From: Tetragonia tetragonoides
Taxonomy: Eukaryota > Streptophyta > Magnoliopsida > Caryophyllales > Aizoaceae
Reading direction: 5' to 3'
NCBI GenBank assembly: GCA_038025085.1
Contig: CM076153.1
Coordinates: 4,030,001 to 4,094,000 of the forward strand
Length of the DNA: 64,000 bases
Program-made: the position numbers and the translations under genes
The notes under the pieces: generated by a model
Database searches by the model: none
The model's input: the letters and a program-made list of their open reading frames with translations, nothing else
Told to the model about the DNA's origin: nothing
Part shown: positions 39,545 through 53,098 of the stretch, piece by piece
Numbering within the stretch: position 1 is the stretch's first letter
How the letters are laid out: each line of letters begins with the position of its first letter

Positions 39545-40874
39545 TAGTTCCCGCTTTTACTCTTTTTTTTTGGCTTGTTGATTGACTAGCTAGATTAGTT
39601 TCATATGACCCTAACATATATGCAACCTCATCTTGAGGTTACAAATTACACCTCCAATAACGAGAAATTATCACATAGTATCTTTTTTATTTTTGAGGGT
39701 GTAATAATTAATTTGCAGTCTCAAAATAAAATTGCATATATCACGGAATTTACAAATATTATAATCTATAATGGATTTCCCAAGTGAATGACCATTTAGG
39801 CATCGGAATCACCAGTCCCCTAGTAAAAAAAGATTTATACTTGATGAAATTTTGTTTATACTTTGAAGAGACCCATCAATATAGTGGTCTGTGGTCCTCT
39901 ATTAACATTTACTAATGTCACTCTCAAGGAGTCAAGAGACTAGGACGATATAGCATTATATGGGGGCAACATTTGTTACACAAAATTATTTTCTTTTTTC
40001 TGTAGTGAATTTATTCCTACTCTTATTTCTACTCATATGTATTTAGAGCACATTCGAAATGTTTGTGAAATGCAATTTTTTTTTTTGAAATTTTTTTAAC
40101 TCGTTGTGAAATTTAATTTGAGGCTAATTTCTTTTCCTTCCTTATAATTGTCTACTTTTCAAAATTAATAATAGATTACTTTCAAAAGCAATTAGTTTTG
40201 ATTAGATTTATTCTTAATTTTAAGTATGTTGAAATAGTTTTTGTTTCAGACTCTTTAAGGAATTCGTGTAGATTAATTTTGTCATAACATGACCAAAATC
40301 ACTACAAGTCTTCATTGTTACAATGCAATTTTTTTTTATTTTTTTTATTTTGTTAATATACTTTGCATTATAGACATATATAAATATATCAGAGTAGTCT
40401 CTTATTATCATAATAATCAATCTATAAAATTTTAACTTGTTAGTACAAATGTTAAAATCTATTTCAGTTTCTGAAAAAATAATCATAAATAAATTTGATA
40501 CATACTAAAATATTGTTTCAACTCTCTATAATAAGAAGACCATAAAAATGTATACTCCTTGTTTTTTTTTTTGGAATGCTTAAAAATGTATACACTTTAT
40601 TATGAAGAAAGAGAAAAAACATATTTTGTTATTATTGTTGATTTACTGTATGTCCAGTAATTGATATATTCCCCCATGATTTTTTACAGGGACCCACTTT
40701 TGGAGCAATGATGTTGTCGGGCCAAAAAGCGGCCCATTTGGCATTGAGGGCATTGGGCTTGTCCAATGCTCTTGATAAATCAGTTGCCGTACTTCCTGAG
40801 CTTGTGTTGGCGGCTGTCGAAGCATCTAAGACTGCTAATGCTTAAACTCAAAGATTGACACAAGAGATGAATAT

Positions 40875-41333
40875 TAGTGATATTGAGCCACCTAATAATT
40901 TCTCATGAACAATGGAGAAAGAATAGAACTCAACGGGACCTTCCTTCCCCCTCGAATTCGACAAAGAAAGATAGGGGGAGGTCCCTTTCTATTTTAAATT
41001 TTAAATTTTTTTTTGTATAAATGAAAAAAAGATCTCCCTTTCCAATCCAACGATGTTTTTGGAAAATTCATTTATTTGGTCATTCAAAACATCTATTCTT
41101 TAATAATGCTTATTGATCCTTCCTAAACTAAAAGAAGGAATCACTTTATTTACTGAATGACACAATAGAATCTATATTTTTCTAGATCCAATATCATGCG
41201 AGAAGTTCTAGTTGTTCAATAAATTTGGCTCTCTCTTTTTTTTTTTCAGTTTGTCTACTATATTCTAATTATACGTGTATAGTGATATTGAGCCACCTAA
41301 TAATTTCTCATGAACAATGGAGAAAGAATAGAA
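40875..41333. repeat. 54-bp direct repeat flanking 351 bp of filler in the THI4-A 3' region
   Basis: The block TAGTGATATTGAGCCACCTA (54 bp in full) is present at 40875-40928 and at 41280-41333 without visible change. The 351 bp between does not resemble the THI4-B 3' flank. It starts ACTCAACGGGACCTTCCTTC and holds CCCTCGAATTCGACAAAGAA. An insertion that duplicated its flank during repair would give this picture; the source of the filler is unknown. Confidence 0.75.
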
Positions 41334-41699
41334 AATACTTTCTTATAAGGGTTAAACATTTACAAACTTATTATTATTGAGAATTTGTTTGCTTTTTTTT
41401 ATCTTATATGTTTAGTAGGCATCTTATTTGCTTGTTAATATTGGATGATGTTCAATAGTCATCATCCTCAATGGTTTAGGAATATATCCTTTTCTAGCTA
41501 TAGCAATTGTTCTTTTGATCATATGAAGCTGATTTGATTAGAACTTGCTAAAAGGGGTGAGTTCGAACGAAATTGAACTAGCATGACAAAACAAAAACTA
41601 ATTTACAAAATGAAAAACATGAAAAGTATCAGCTTGATTTGTGTTCAATGATATTATTTGAAGTATTCTCTTTGATAGCCAACTAATCAAGGATTAAGG

Positions 41700-42025
41700 C
41701 CATGTTCTTTTTGTCGTTTCTATGCTGCATTCCGTTCCGTTCCGCATCGCACAGTAATTTCCGTTCCGTTCCACACCGCACCGCAATTTCCGTTCCGTTC
41801 CGCACCGCACCGTAATTTCCGTTCCGTTCCACACCACACTAGTTATATTTATTATTCCATTCCGTCCCACGCTGCAATTTCCGTTCCGTGCCGCACCGGG
41901 CTGCAATTTCCGTTCTGTGCCGCACCACGCTGTAATTTCCGTTCTGTTCCTCACCGCGCTGCGATTTCCGTTCCGTTCCGTTCCTCACCGTACCGCACCA
42001 TTCCGTTGACGAGAACAAGGCATAA
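41700..42025. repeat. CCGTTCC-rich dispersed element, copy 2
   Basis: Eight or so imperfect AATTTCCGTTCCGTTCC(A/G)CACCGC units of about 30 bp, bounded by GCCATGTTCTTTTTGTCG on the left and GACGAGAACAAGGC on the right. The outer ends can be read as imperfect inverted repeats (GCCATGTTCT against GCCTTGTTCT). It shares its border words with copy 1 at 20340-20560. Confidence 0.6.
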
Positions 42026-43229
42026 GAAGCTTACATAATTTTAGATGTACTCAATTTTTTTTTATACAAGTCAATCCCAAGTAATTCAGTGTCCTAAAAA
42101 TTATTTGTACTATTTTGGATATCTTATGTTAACTCCCAATAAATGGGGTGTGTTATAATTGTTTAGGGTTCTACTTCAATCTGCTTGAGTTTAAAATCTA
42201 TCATGTTATCACTCACTTTTGTATATCAAATCTTGATTTCCATTGATATTTTATTTCATTTAACATTTTATTTTGTCTCAGCATTTGTTAGTTTTCGTCT
42301 ACAATCGTCTCCTTTCATTTCCCTTCCACCATAAATCCTTAAGGCCTTAACGAAGGTCGAGTGCATTGGACAGAGAAAAGCCTTAACTTCTCTAATCAAT
42401 TGTCCCATTTTGAGGTGTGTATAAATTAGTACGGAAAAATAGTCATTATCAATAGGTGTGAATTAAAAAAATAAAATAAAAATGAAGAAAATCCCTTCTT
42501 TTTTTTTGGGTAAACCAACAACCAAAAAAAAAAAAAAAAAAACAACCAAAACGAAAAGCTCTTAAAATCACTAACACTAAACCCCACCTTAAAATAACAT
42601 TTCCTGGGTGATTAAAAATCACTAACACCTACCGCTAAACGGATACCACAATTTACCTCTATTATTACCAGGGTTCAATCGATTATTATACTCCTCAGAT
42701 TCTGGGTAACTCAAACGCTCAAATGCAAATTCGAATCAGAAAAAAAGCGAATAATGAAAAGGACAGCATCCAAACGAAATCGACGAGCAGTTCAACGGCC
42801 AAAGATTTTCTCAACGGCGATTTTGGGTAATGGAGTTGTTTTCTTTTTTAATTTGATCTGTCTCAAATTCTTTTCCCTTTCCTCATGTAAAGTATTATTT
42901 TTTCCAGGAAAAATTAGGGTTTTGATTTTTTACTGTTCGAATTTGGAGGGCAATTGGGCAATCCGACATGTAGATTGTGGCAAGAGTTATGAGAATTGAG
43001 ACTGAAGTATTGCCAGGTATCATCAATTAACTCATAAATTTTTGATGTCAAATTTATGTGCCCTTTTTCTTGAATGGCCAAATATGTGATTTGGGAGTAG
43101 TACACTAGTACCCATGTTGAATTTTAGGCTTCCTATTTGAAAACGTTGCAGAATTAAGTTATCGATTGAATATTTTTTTTATGTGGTTGTTGTCCTATCT
43201 ATGCTTGGCTTCTGAATTTGGTGGTATGT
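42026..43229. other. Intergenic DNA, nothing certain
   Basis: AT-rich with a poly-A run near 42522. A basic open start at 42754 (MKRTASKRNRRAVQRPKIFS) followed by GGTAATGG looks like a possible first exon, but no continuation was found, so it is not called as a gene. Confidence 0.4.
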
Positions 43230-43419
43230 GTTAAAGAGTATAAATTCCTATTTTTGGGTTTGGAAGATAATGGGCTAAACCAAAAGGGTTCATAAAAGTG
43301 TCTGAACTTCTTATTTATTCTGAAGTTGCCGATGGTACTCCCACTTTTTACCCCGCCTAGGTTGGAGCCTCTTTAGAGGCACCAGGGTAATGTTAATGTT
43401 AATGTAGGTTAAGAGTATA
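43230..43419 (+). mobile_element. Composite SINE with Au-like 3' half, copy 1 (internally deleted)
   Basis: The flanking duplications GTTAAAGAGTATA (43230-43242) and GTTAAGAGTATA (43408-43419) bracket a 165-bp insert. Its 5' part (GGGCTAAACCAAAAGGGTTC ... CTGAAGTTGCCGATGG) matches copy 2 at 44461-44699, and so does its 3' end (CCGCCTAGG...GGAGCCTC...GGGTAATG). It lacks roughly 85 bases from the middle of copy 2 and ends in a (TTAATG) tail. Confidence 0.7.
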
Positions 43420-44443
43420 GCTGTTGAGACTTGAGAGTGTTGACTACATGTTGCCAAGTGAATGGGTTTGTCCTGGGCTTACAAGAGAACAATTGTACAA
43501 GTTGTACATATTAGGAAGTTTCTATATATTAGTAAATGAACTTGGGCTCTTGTTGAAGTAATCAGGGGTGAGTTGAAGCAGAGAGGGTCAGGGCCCAAGA
43601 TAGGCAGTTGGCTGCAGAAATCTTTGGTGATGAGGAGAATATTTACATTAGTGGGCTACTGGGCTTGTTGTTCTAAGGAACTAAAATGATAACTATACAC
43701 CAATAGGTATAACACTTGGAAGGGTTTTTGGGTGTTGTTGGAGTTTATATGAGATTTTGAATAAATTCCCTCCATTGAATACAGTATTAAACAGCACAAA
43801 GGGATATAAGCTGTAATTGCTGTAGTTCAGAGATAGTTGCAGCCCTCCCATCAGGTTGCGTCTCTGATTCAATTTGAATTAAGAGGAGTATATTTGGTTT
43901 ATTTCTCTTTAGCAGGGAAAGTGTTATACTGCAACTTTCTTCAGTAGTCTTCTGTCTTTTTGTCTGTATTGGTTAAGCTGTAATTTCGTTTAGGACTACT
44001 GGTTTTAGCCTTTTAGGGGGTAAAACCTTCCTAGAAAGTGGCACAGGCTGCACATCTCCCCTATTGCCTTTGTTTGTTATGGGTTTGTTTCCTAGGTAAT
44101 AAAAATCTATACTTATCGCGGAGAAAAAGAAAAGGATCTTAGTTCAATGTCTCAGTGTTTGTTTGGTTTTCACTCGAAACATATCATGGGAATTGTGAAT
44201 TCTTTTGTTGTTTGGTTAATTGCTGGAAGAAATGACTTCCCTTGAAATGGAGAAAGTCACTTATTAGTTATTACCAAGGTCCCTCCTCGTGTCTTCGGGT
44301 AACGAGAACTTCTCACATTAATTCCCATAAAGTTTAAGTTTTATTCGGACTGAATTAGTACTTCCCAAATCTGGTAGGAACTTACTCCCCATGGAGAAAA
44401 TAAGCCCTTAATCAACTTAGTGGCCCATCATTTTTATGAACTT

Positions 44444-44716
44444 ACCCTAGATACAAATCTTCTTTACTTTTTGGCTTCAGAATGTAATGGACTAAAGCAA
44501 AATGGCTCGTAAAACTGTCGGCACTTCTTATTCATTGTGAAGTTGCCGATGGTCGTCGCACTTCGGATCTCGGGTCAAACGGAAACAGCCTCTCTGTGAG
44601 ACTCTCACAGGGGTAAGGCTGCGTACAACCGACCTCCCCTTACCCTGCCTAGGCGGGAGCCTCGTTGGAGGCACTGGGGTAATGTTGATGATGTTGATGA
44701 CCCTAGATACAAATCT
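44444..44716 (+). mobile_element. Composite SINE with Au-like 3' half, copy 2
   Basis: ACCCTAGATACAAATCT occurs at 44444-44460 and 44700-44716, a 17-bp target duplication around a 239-bp insert. The 3' half (GGAAACAGCCTCTCT, GGGGTAAGGCTGCGTAC, then a TTGATGA tail) has the signature of the widespread plant Au SINE. The first 80-90 bases do not belong to the Au consensus I know, but they are shared with copy 1, so they are part of the element. Non-coding. Confidence 0.8.
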
Positions 44717-45216
44717 GATAACAATATTCATTCAAGCCTGATAGTTAATCATTCTTTTTGATCCATCAATTCCCTTGCAAGTAGGTCATCGGACATAATT
44801 GCGAAAATGATTCGTAATTTCGTGTTTGGAGCTCTTTTGTCCTGTCGTCAGTTTGCCACGAGTTAATAATCATTAAAAAGTCATACGACAAAAAGCAAAC
44901 TTTCTAATGGCATATTTTTGGAGGGCACTAGGAAACTTTGTGTTTGAGCTGTAGGCCAAAAGGAGAGAAATGAGTGAAGTACATTGATAGGATAGCATAT
45001 ATACTATGAAATTTAACCAAAGCATTACACCCTCCAGTTATATCCGATTGTGGTAAAAGTAATTTTTATTGAATAGCAACACAAAGGAAGCCGAAGCTTT
45101 TATTTCTTACACCAAGATACATAGTAGTAATTCTTGCATCCCTTCCTTTTCTTACTATAATTAGTTATTCAATGACGAGGTGAGTTGATGGGGGGAGATA
45201 GTGATATAATCGGGCC

Positions 45217-45635
45217 TCAGACACAGAAGTTCAAAAAGAAAAAGAGTGTACATTTGTGGCCAGTGCAACAGAAGTCTTTCAACTCGGGATTGCAGGGGAC
45301 TCCCGCTGGGGCACATGCTTTGAGATCTTGCTTCAAAATATATTGGGATATTGCCATCTCATGATTTCCCAGTGACATCGGGATATCATTAGCATTAGCA
45401 TCCATTTCCTGTTCATGTGCTTTCAGTGTTTCCTCCACAACTTCTCTGATTAGTTCTTGATTTGATACCCTTGCAAATACCGGAGCTTAAATTCATATAA
45501 TTATAATTAGTACTCACATCATATTATAGTACAGACAATTAGCATAAACTATTAGGAGTAGAAGAACCAACCTGAAACATTGAGCAAGAGAAGAACAACA
45601 GCAAATTTGAAGAGGCTCAACGAAGAGGCTCCCAT
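45217..45635 (-). CDS. Small secreted cysteine-rich peptide precursor, knottin-like
   Basis: Two minus-strand exons, 45572-45635 and 45217-45485 (GT-AG), give 110 residues. Residues 1-21 are a signal peptide (MGASSLSLFKFAVVLLLLNV). Residues 22-77 are an acidic pro-region with QELIREVVEETLKAHEQEMD, predicted helical. The C-terminal 33 residues hold six cysteines at 79, 86, 94, 95, 100 and 109: C-x6-C-x7-CC-x4-C-x8-C, the inhibitor cystine-knot spacing, close to the knottin-type antimicrobial peptides of Caryophyllales such as Mj-AMP and PAFP-S. A TATAAATA box lies at 45722-45715. The role (defence or signalling) is inferred from architecture only. The hydrophobic FFFL stretch in the last loop is unusual for an antimicrobial knottin. 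The acceptor (TTAAG) is weak, but phase and product support it. Confidence 0.7.
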
Positions 45636-46811
45636 TGCGTTCAAAATGGTATAGGCTACAGGGAGTATGTTATCTTACGATGGAATGGGAGCTCATGATC
45701 ATTTGATACTTGTTATTTATACTACTGTCTATGGTCACGTACTTACGATTGCATGGAAACTGAATGACTAAGTTTGGTTTGAAGTTCAGTTGAGAACGAA
45801 GTATTAGTTGGCATAACATACTCTTACAGTTTGCATATTTCCATTACGTATAAAATTGTGAGGTGAGAATTGTTAGGTTTGATTTGGATATATACTAGCA
45901 GTTGGTTATAGGTCCCATAGTGAGTAATATTGTTAATACTGGATACATAAAGCAGCACCACCATTTTCTCCTATTGAGGTCTTCCATCATTGAATTGAAA
46001 TTATGAAAATGTGAGTGTGAGATTTCATATGGGGATTTTCGTCCGAAATTAATTACTCCGTAAATATTAAATGAGAAATTTGATTAATTCATTTCTTCTA
46101 ACAATCTATGTGTTTCTACGCCCAAAGAGAGATGACTTTTTGTTGATTGTCGTTTGAGATGATCTGAAGTGTATGACCTTTCTCCCACTCGCTTCCTCCC
46201 ACATTTTCACATGCTAGTGTTAGGATTGTTCTTTTACTTAGACATGTTTGATTGTCATTTGAGAGGATTTAAGTGCATGATGCTTCTCCTGCTCGCTCCC
46301 TCTCTCATATTTACATACTAGTGTCAGGCTTGTTTAAGGTGCCTCACGTTGATGCGGCCTCATGTAAGAATTTGTGATTGTAGTAACGGCTTCACAATTG
46401 TCGATTAACCTTTCATATCATAGAGGGGGCAAAATTGTCTTGAGGACACAACTATTTGAGTTTGCTGAGCTTAGATTTTCCTTTTTACGTGTTTTATCAC
46501 ACTGATATTTGGTGAAGTGGACAAAAATGATCACGAGACATCTGAGACCCAAGGCTGGACCCTCCAAATTACCACCAAAAAGAAAACGCCATAAGTGGGG
46601 GTTCCAATCTTTGTTTTGCACTTAAATTTAGACGTCAACTAAAGCAGAAATGTGACGGTGCATGAGCATGACTGTATTGAGTGTAACAAATCTGTTGCAA
46701 GTTGCACCTATTTTAATGTTGTGCATGCTAAAACAAAGCCATTAATTCTATCATTAGAATGATTTTTCTGTTTGGGGTACTCCCCAATATCAGCCATTAA
46801 GGTTTTCCTTT

Positions 46812-46922
46812 ACAATATTGGAATAGAGATGGGATTGATATTTCTCTGTGTCGCGTGTGTGATATATGAGTGTGCTACAGTGCTAGGGTTCTTTTCGGTC
46901 ACTATCTCTATTCCAATATTGT
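46812..46922. repeat. Perfect 19-bp inverted repeat (hairpin, possible MITE)
   Basis: ACAATATTGGAATAGAGAT at 46812-46830 is the exact reverse complement of 46904-46922. The loop is 73 bp. Similarity extends a few bases outward (CCTTT / TCTTT). It may be a small foldback element or an RNA hairpin; no target duplication is obvious. Confidence 0.6.
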
Positions 46923-46987
46923 TAAAGACCAAAATGATTATTATTATTATTATTATTTTTTTGTGTGTGTGTCAAAAATTGATTATT

Positions 46988-47080
46988 GAGTAGGATGGCA
47001 ATAGGGTAGGGTAATATTGAGTGGGAATGACAATAGGGTGGGGTAATATTGAGTAGGAATGACAATAGGGTGGGGCATAT
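46988..47080. repeat. 31-32-bp tandem repeat, three units
   Basis: Units begin GAGTAGGATGGCAATAGGGT (46988), GAGTGGGAATGACAATAGGG (47019) and GAGTAGGAATGACAATAGGG (47051). The purine-rich strand is the + strand. Intergenic. Confidence 0.8.
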
Positions 47081-48091
47081 GCTGTTTGTGCGGAGAATAT
47101 CTTACCCTCAATCGTATTCACTATTCACCATGGATATTCTCTACTCACCCTACCCGTGGGTAGCGGCGAACCCATAAAGTTTAGAGATTGGGTGTAAAAT
47201 TAAAGGGGTTAATAGAAAATGAGTGCAAATGGGGAATAGAGGATGAAGGTAAAAGAAAAATTAACATTGAATTTTTATTTATTTATGATTTAACGTCTAG
47301 CTTTCATTTACACAAAATGGGGGAGGGGATACGAGGTGGATATGAGTGGTACAAAGACAAATTCAAAATTGTCATTGTACTCATGGGGTCTGGCGAGTAA
47401 CACTTTTAAAATCCATGCCCGTTCCACCCTCCCCTTTCTAATTCTCCATCAATCTTCATACTCTCTCACCTAAGGTGGGTATAGAGCGATATCCATTTGT
47501 ACCCGCCTCAGGTCATCCTAACCATCTCTCAAAAGTTCAAACTATTTCAGAAAGTAAACACTCCCTCTGTTTCAAATGCTTGCAAAAAATATTGAAATGT
47601 AGAATTTTTTTTAAAAAAAAATGACACATCATTTACCCTAAACTTTTAGCCAATCAAATTTATATTTATGGTCTTAATATAAAAGCTTAATATTTACTAG
47701 ATATCCAGAAAAAGGAAAATTTGATAACACATACAATAAGATTGTGGTAGTGGGTACATTTGTCATGTTCCATAGTGTAGTACTATAGTGCTTTGGTAGA
47801 GTGATAAATTGACTAATTCCTTATTAAGCTCTCTAAAGTTGTTGAAAGAACTGGTCCCTCCACCCCATGATGCACACCTCTCGGCAAATGAAGTACACAA
47901 ATGTAACACCAATTAAGATTTACTAATATATGTGATTCAGTGATTGTCACTCCAAAAAAAAAAAAAAAGGTAATAATATGTGATTGAAGACAATTGTAAT
48001 CACTATACATGCTTCATTTGTTGCCACTTGTATTATCATCTAAAATCTCACCATAATCTCAGATATTTTTGATTCCCATTCAATTCCCTTC

Positions 48092-48098
48092 TATAAAT
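48092..48098 (+). promoter_or_regulatory. TATA box of THI4 copy B
   Basis: TATAAAT lies 97 bases before the start codon, followed by an A/C-rich leader with many CTC words. Confidence 0.6.
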
Positions 48099-48134
48099 CA
48101 ATCAACACACCACTATCTCTACTTATCTCATTAA

Positions 48135-50541
<2,407 letters not shown>

Positions 50542-50570
50542 GCCCGATCAACTACTTTGGCTGGTTTGGG

Positions 50571-50612
50571 AGAGAGAGAGAGAAGAGAAGAGAAGAGAAG
50601 AGAAGAGAGAGA
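50571..50612 (+). repeat. GAGA/AGAGA microsatellite in the THI4-B 3' UTR
   Basis: A GAGAGAGA run followed by five AGAAG/AGAGA pentamers, 30-70 bases after the stop codon. A polymorphic transcript-borne repeat is likely. Confidence 0.75.
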
Positions 50613-51157
50613 TTGTAATAAGAATCAAAGGAGAGGATCCGAGAGCCCGAAACCAAAAGTTTTAATAAAATGCTTTTGGTAGACTGTTAATTTGTTGGTG
50701 GTGTAAATTACAACTTCTTGTAGAACTTTGAGCTGTTTTAGTAGTATATGTTATTAGCCTTTTGCTTGATTAATGGTCTAAGAGGGTTAATTGAAGCGTC
50801 TAGACGTACAGGTGATTTCGGCAAAGCAATAATCGGTTAATTAGTTATGCAAATGTTTAAAGTAAAAGTACTATTTACTTTGAAAGAAGTGATTGTTTTC
50901 TTAACAAAATTATTGTTTGGATTAAAGGAAAACGTTAGGAAATATTTTTGTGCCTAGATTTATATTTTAGGGCACAACTCCTAGCATATTCTATGGTTTT
51001 ATTACAGTAAGCTATTTAACAATTTCCCCCCCAAAGAAAGCTATTTATGATGATTAAACTCCCTACAAAAGTATTATTATTATTAAATGAAAGATAATTT
51101 ACAATTTTTGTTGATTGATTTTTTTTTTTTTTTTGGGTTGGACTACTTGACAATAAA

Positions 51158-51433
51158 AGCTATGTTCTCCCTAGTTCAACTTTAGTTCAGTTGATCAATT
51201 CCAATCAATTCATGTAAAACCTAATACTTAAATATATTTTTTTTCTCCAAAAAAATTCATGATAATAGTACTTATGTTCTAGGAAAAATTTTACGAAGTA
51301 AAATATACGTACTTGTAAATGAGTCTAACATTAAATTTGTTTGGACAAATTTCAAACGATTAAAGATAAAATTTTAAAAAAATTAATCCCATTCTGTTCA
51401 GTTTTTCCCAAGGTGAATGAAGCCAAAGTATAA
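51158..51433. mobile_element. CAGTTCAG-type MITE, copy 2 (diverged)
   Basis: Begins near CTATGTTCTCCCTAGTTCAA and ends at TTTCCCAAGGTGAATGAAGC. Interior blocks (TTCATGTAAAACCTAATA, TGTTTGGACAAATTTC, TCTGTTCAGTTT) occur in the same order as in copy 1 at 31618-31916. Left terminus uncertain. Confidence 0.5.
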
Positions 51434-51681
51434 TCATGATTATTGATGAAAGTGATGAATAATCAATGCAAGATTGTCCACAAAAATACAAAATGTACTA
51501 TATTCCCCTTTAGTCGAGCGTCCATCTTTCACGCAAAAGACACTATTAAAATGTGGATAAGAATTGGGCGATCACTTTCCATTGTCTAGCAATGAGCCTG
51601 TGCTATGATCAACATAATTGTACGAGCAAGATATCCTCCATTATATTCCGTGATGATTCTACAGCCTTACAGGGCTACAGG

Positions 51682-52231
51682 TAGAGCTGGCAAATAGTTC
51701 GTGTCGTGTCATGTTCGTGTTCGTGTTAAAGATAATTGTGTCAGAAATCTCCCGACACTAACCTGACCCATTTATTAATCGTGTCGGAAACCTTCAATAC
51801 TAACCCAACCCGCTTAAAAATCGTGTTACTCGTGTTGACCCGCTTAACTTTTTTAATGTAATTTATTTTAAGAAAATTTAAAAATATAACATAAAAAACT
51901 AACAAAACATAGTAATGAAATTTTGAAACATCACTTTTAAGCTTCCATTGGTGTATTACTCAATTGAACTAATGAATATTATGGATTTAAACTTTATTTT
52001 TTGTTATTATCATTAATTAAGTGACTTTTCTCTCGACATGTTTGAATAATTGTGTCAGAGCGTGTCAACTTCGTGTTGAAAATCTCGACACTAACCCAAC
52101 CCATTTAACTAAACGGGTTACTCGTGTCGACCCGCTTAAGTTAATCGTGTTGAAAATCTCAACACTAACCCGTTTATTTCGTGTCCGGTTCGTGTCGTGT
52201 TATCGTGTCGTGTCAGCTTTTGCCGGCTCTA
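51682..52231. mobile_element. Non-autonomous hAT-type MITE, copy 2
   Basis: Termini TAGAGCTGGCAAAT and TTTTGCCGGCTCTA are inverted repeats with one mismatch in 13. GCTACAGG is duplicated exactly at 51674-51681 and 52232-52239. The 550-bp body aligns with copy 1 (30377-30919), including TTTATTAATCGTGTCGGAAA and CTTTTCTCTCGACATGTTTG. No transposase frame. The 8-bp duplication and the TA-rich-free termini place it in hAT. Confidence 0.9.
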
Positions 52232-52239
52232 GCTACAGG

Positions 52240-52578
52240 TAAAGATGGCTTCGCTTTGTGTCGTGCTCGTGTCGTGCTTTCGTGCTTTGTAATAGTGTCG
52301 TGCCATGTCGTGTCGTTTTTTGTGCCGTGATGTGCATGCTCTTTTAAAAGGTAGGTCTAGGTCATGTCCGTGCTCGTGTCGTGCCCATGTTATTTTCAAA
52401 TAATATTTAAACTTTCGTCGTGCCATGTCGTGCCTCACAGTGCTTTCTTTTCAAAATCCAGGCCCGGCATTCATGCCCGTACTCGTACCCGTGCTTTCTC
52501 CATGCCCGTGCCGTACCGTATAAAAAACATGCTCAGTCATGCCGTGTCTCGTGCTAACCGTGCCCAGTGCCATCTCTA
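52240..52578. mobile_element. Second CGTGC-rich hAT-like MITE, abutting copy 2
   Basis: Starts TAAAGATGGC and ends GCCATCTCTA (reverse complement TAGAGATGGC), so it has short inverted termini like the hAT element it touches. The interior is GTCGTGC/CGTGCC-rich and unlike the 550-bp family in detail. No matching octamers flank it. It is separated from copy 2 only by that copy's target duplication. Confidence 0.5.
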
Positions 52579-52934
52579 ACTGGTGGACATGGCAAGGTAT
52601 CTTTTGAGCATAAAATGTCAAACATGAGACAAACAATTATGATGTGCGAAAGATAAGTCATCTACTAATAAGAGAAAGTGAACCTAAATCATGATATACT
52701 CCGCATGTTATAGTGGAATAAAAACTGTACTGATTACACTATAAGTTATGCACAAGACGTTGTAATTAGAAGTTGAGTTCAAACCCCACACTCGTGACAT
52801 CCTTGAAGAGTACAATAATTTTGCTGACTTTAACCACATGTGGTGTCTCTTTGTCATTGAAATGTACTAGTACAGTACTTTCTAGCTTCTCTATTCACCA
52901 CAGATCAAAAGTTCGCCAGTACAGTATACTGTAT

Positions 52935-53030
52935 ACATATACATAGGAGGGAGAAATCGAGTCTGGAATCTAAGGTGCCCAGCACCTCAATCTTAACCAC
53001 TAAGCCGGGACATATTTGGTTACAATTACG
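52935..53030 (-). mobile_element. tRNA-derived SINE remnant
   Basis: On the minus strand the sequence reads CCGGCTTAGTGGTTAAGATT GAGGTGCTGGGCACCTTAGA. The TTAGTGGTTAAG word and its surroundings are a typical tRNA-like SINE head, and GACTCGATTTC stands where the B box (GTTCGAATC) would be. No 3' tail or target duplication seen; it lies just before the pectinesterase start. Confidence 0.45.
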
Positions 53031-53098
53031 GTGATATAAATTAGAATGTAACCAGTTGCCAGCTATAGTATCCATAAACCAGAACACAACACTCCACA

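Larger units (their letters stand above)
45640..48090. other. Intergenic DNA between the peptide gene and THI4-B
   Basis: Contains the hairpin at 46812-46922, an ATT microsatellite at about 46936-46957, a 31-32-bp tandem repeat at 46988-47080, and an ACTCCCTCTGTTTCAAA near 47565 that resembles a Stowaway end. No gene recognised. Confidence 0.5.

Noticed and set aside
42754..42826. Possible first exon MKRTASKRNRRAVQRPKIFS with a donor-like GGTAATGG
   Set aside because: No second exon in a fitting phase and no recognisable family. Kept only as a remark in the intergenic entry.
50542..50760. TPP riboswitch in the THI4 3' region
   Set aside because: Plant TPP riboswitches belong to THIC 3' UTRs. 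I see no conserved riboswitch core after THI4-B, only a GA microsatellite.
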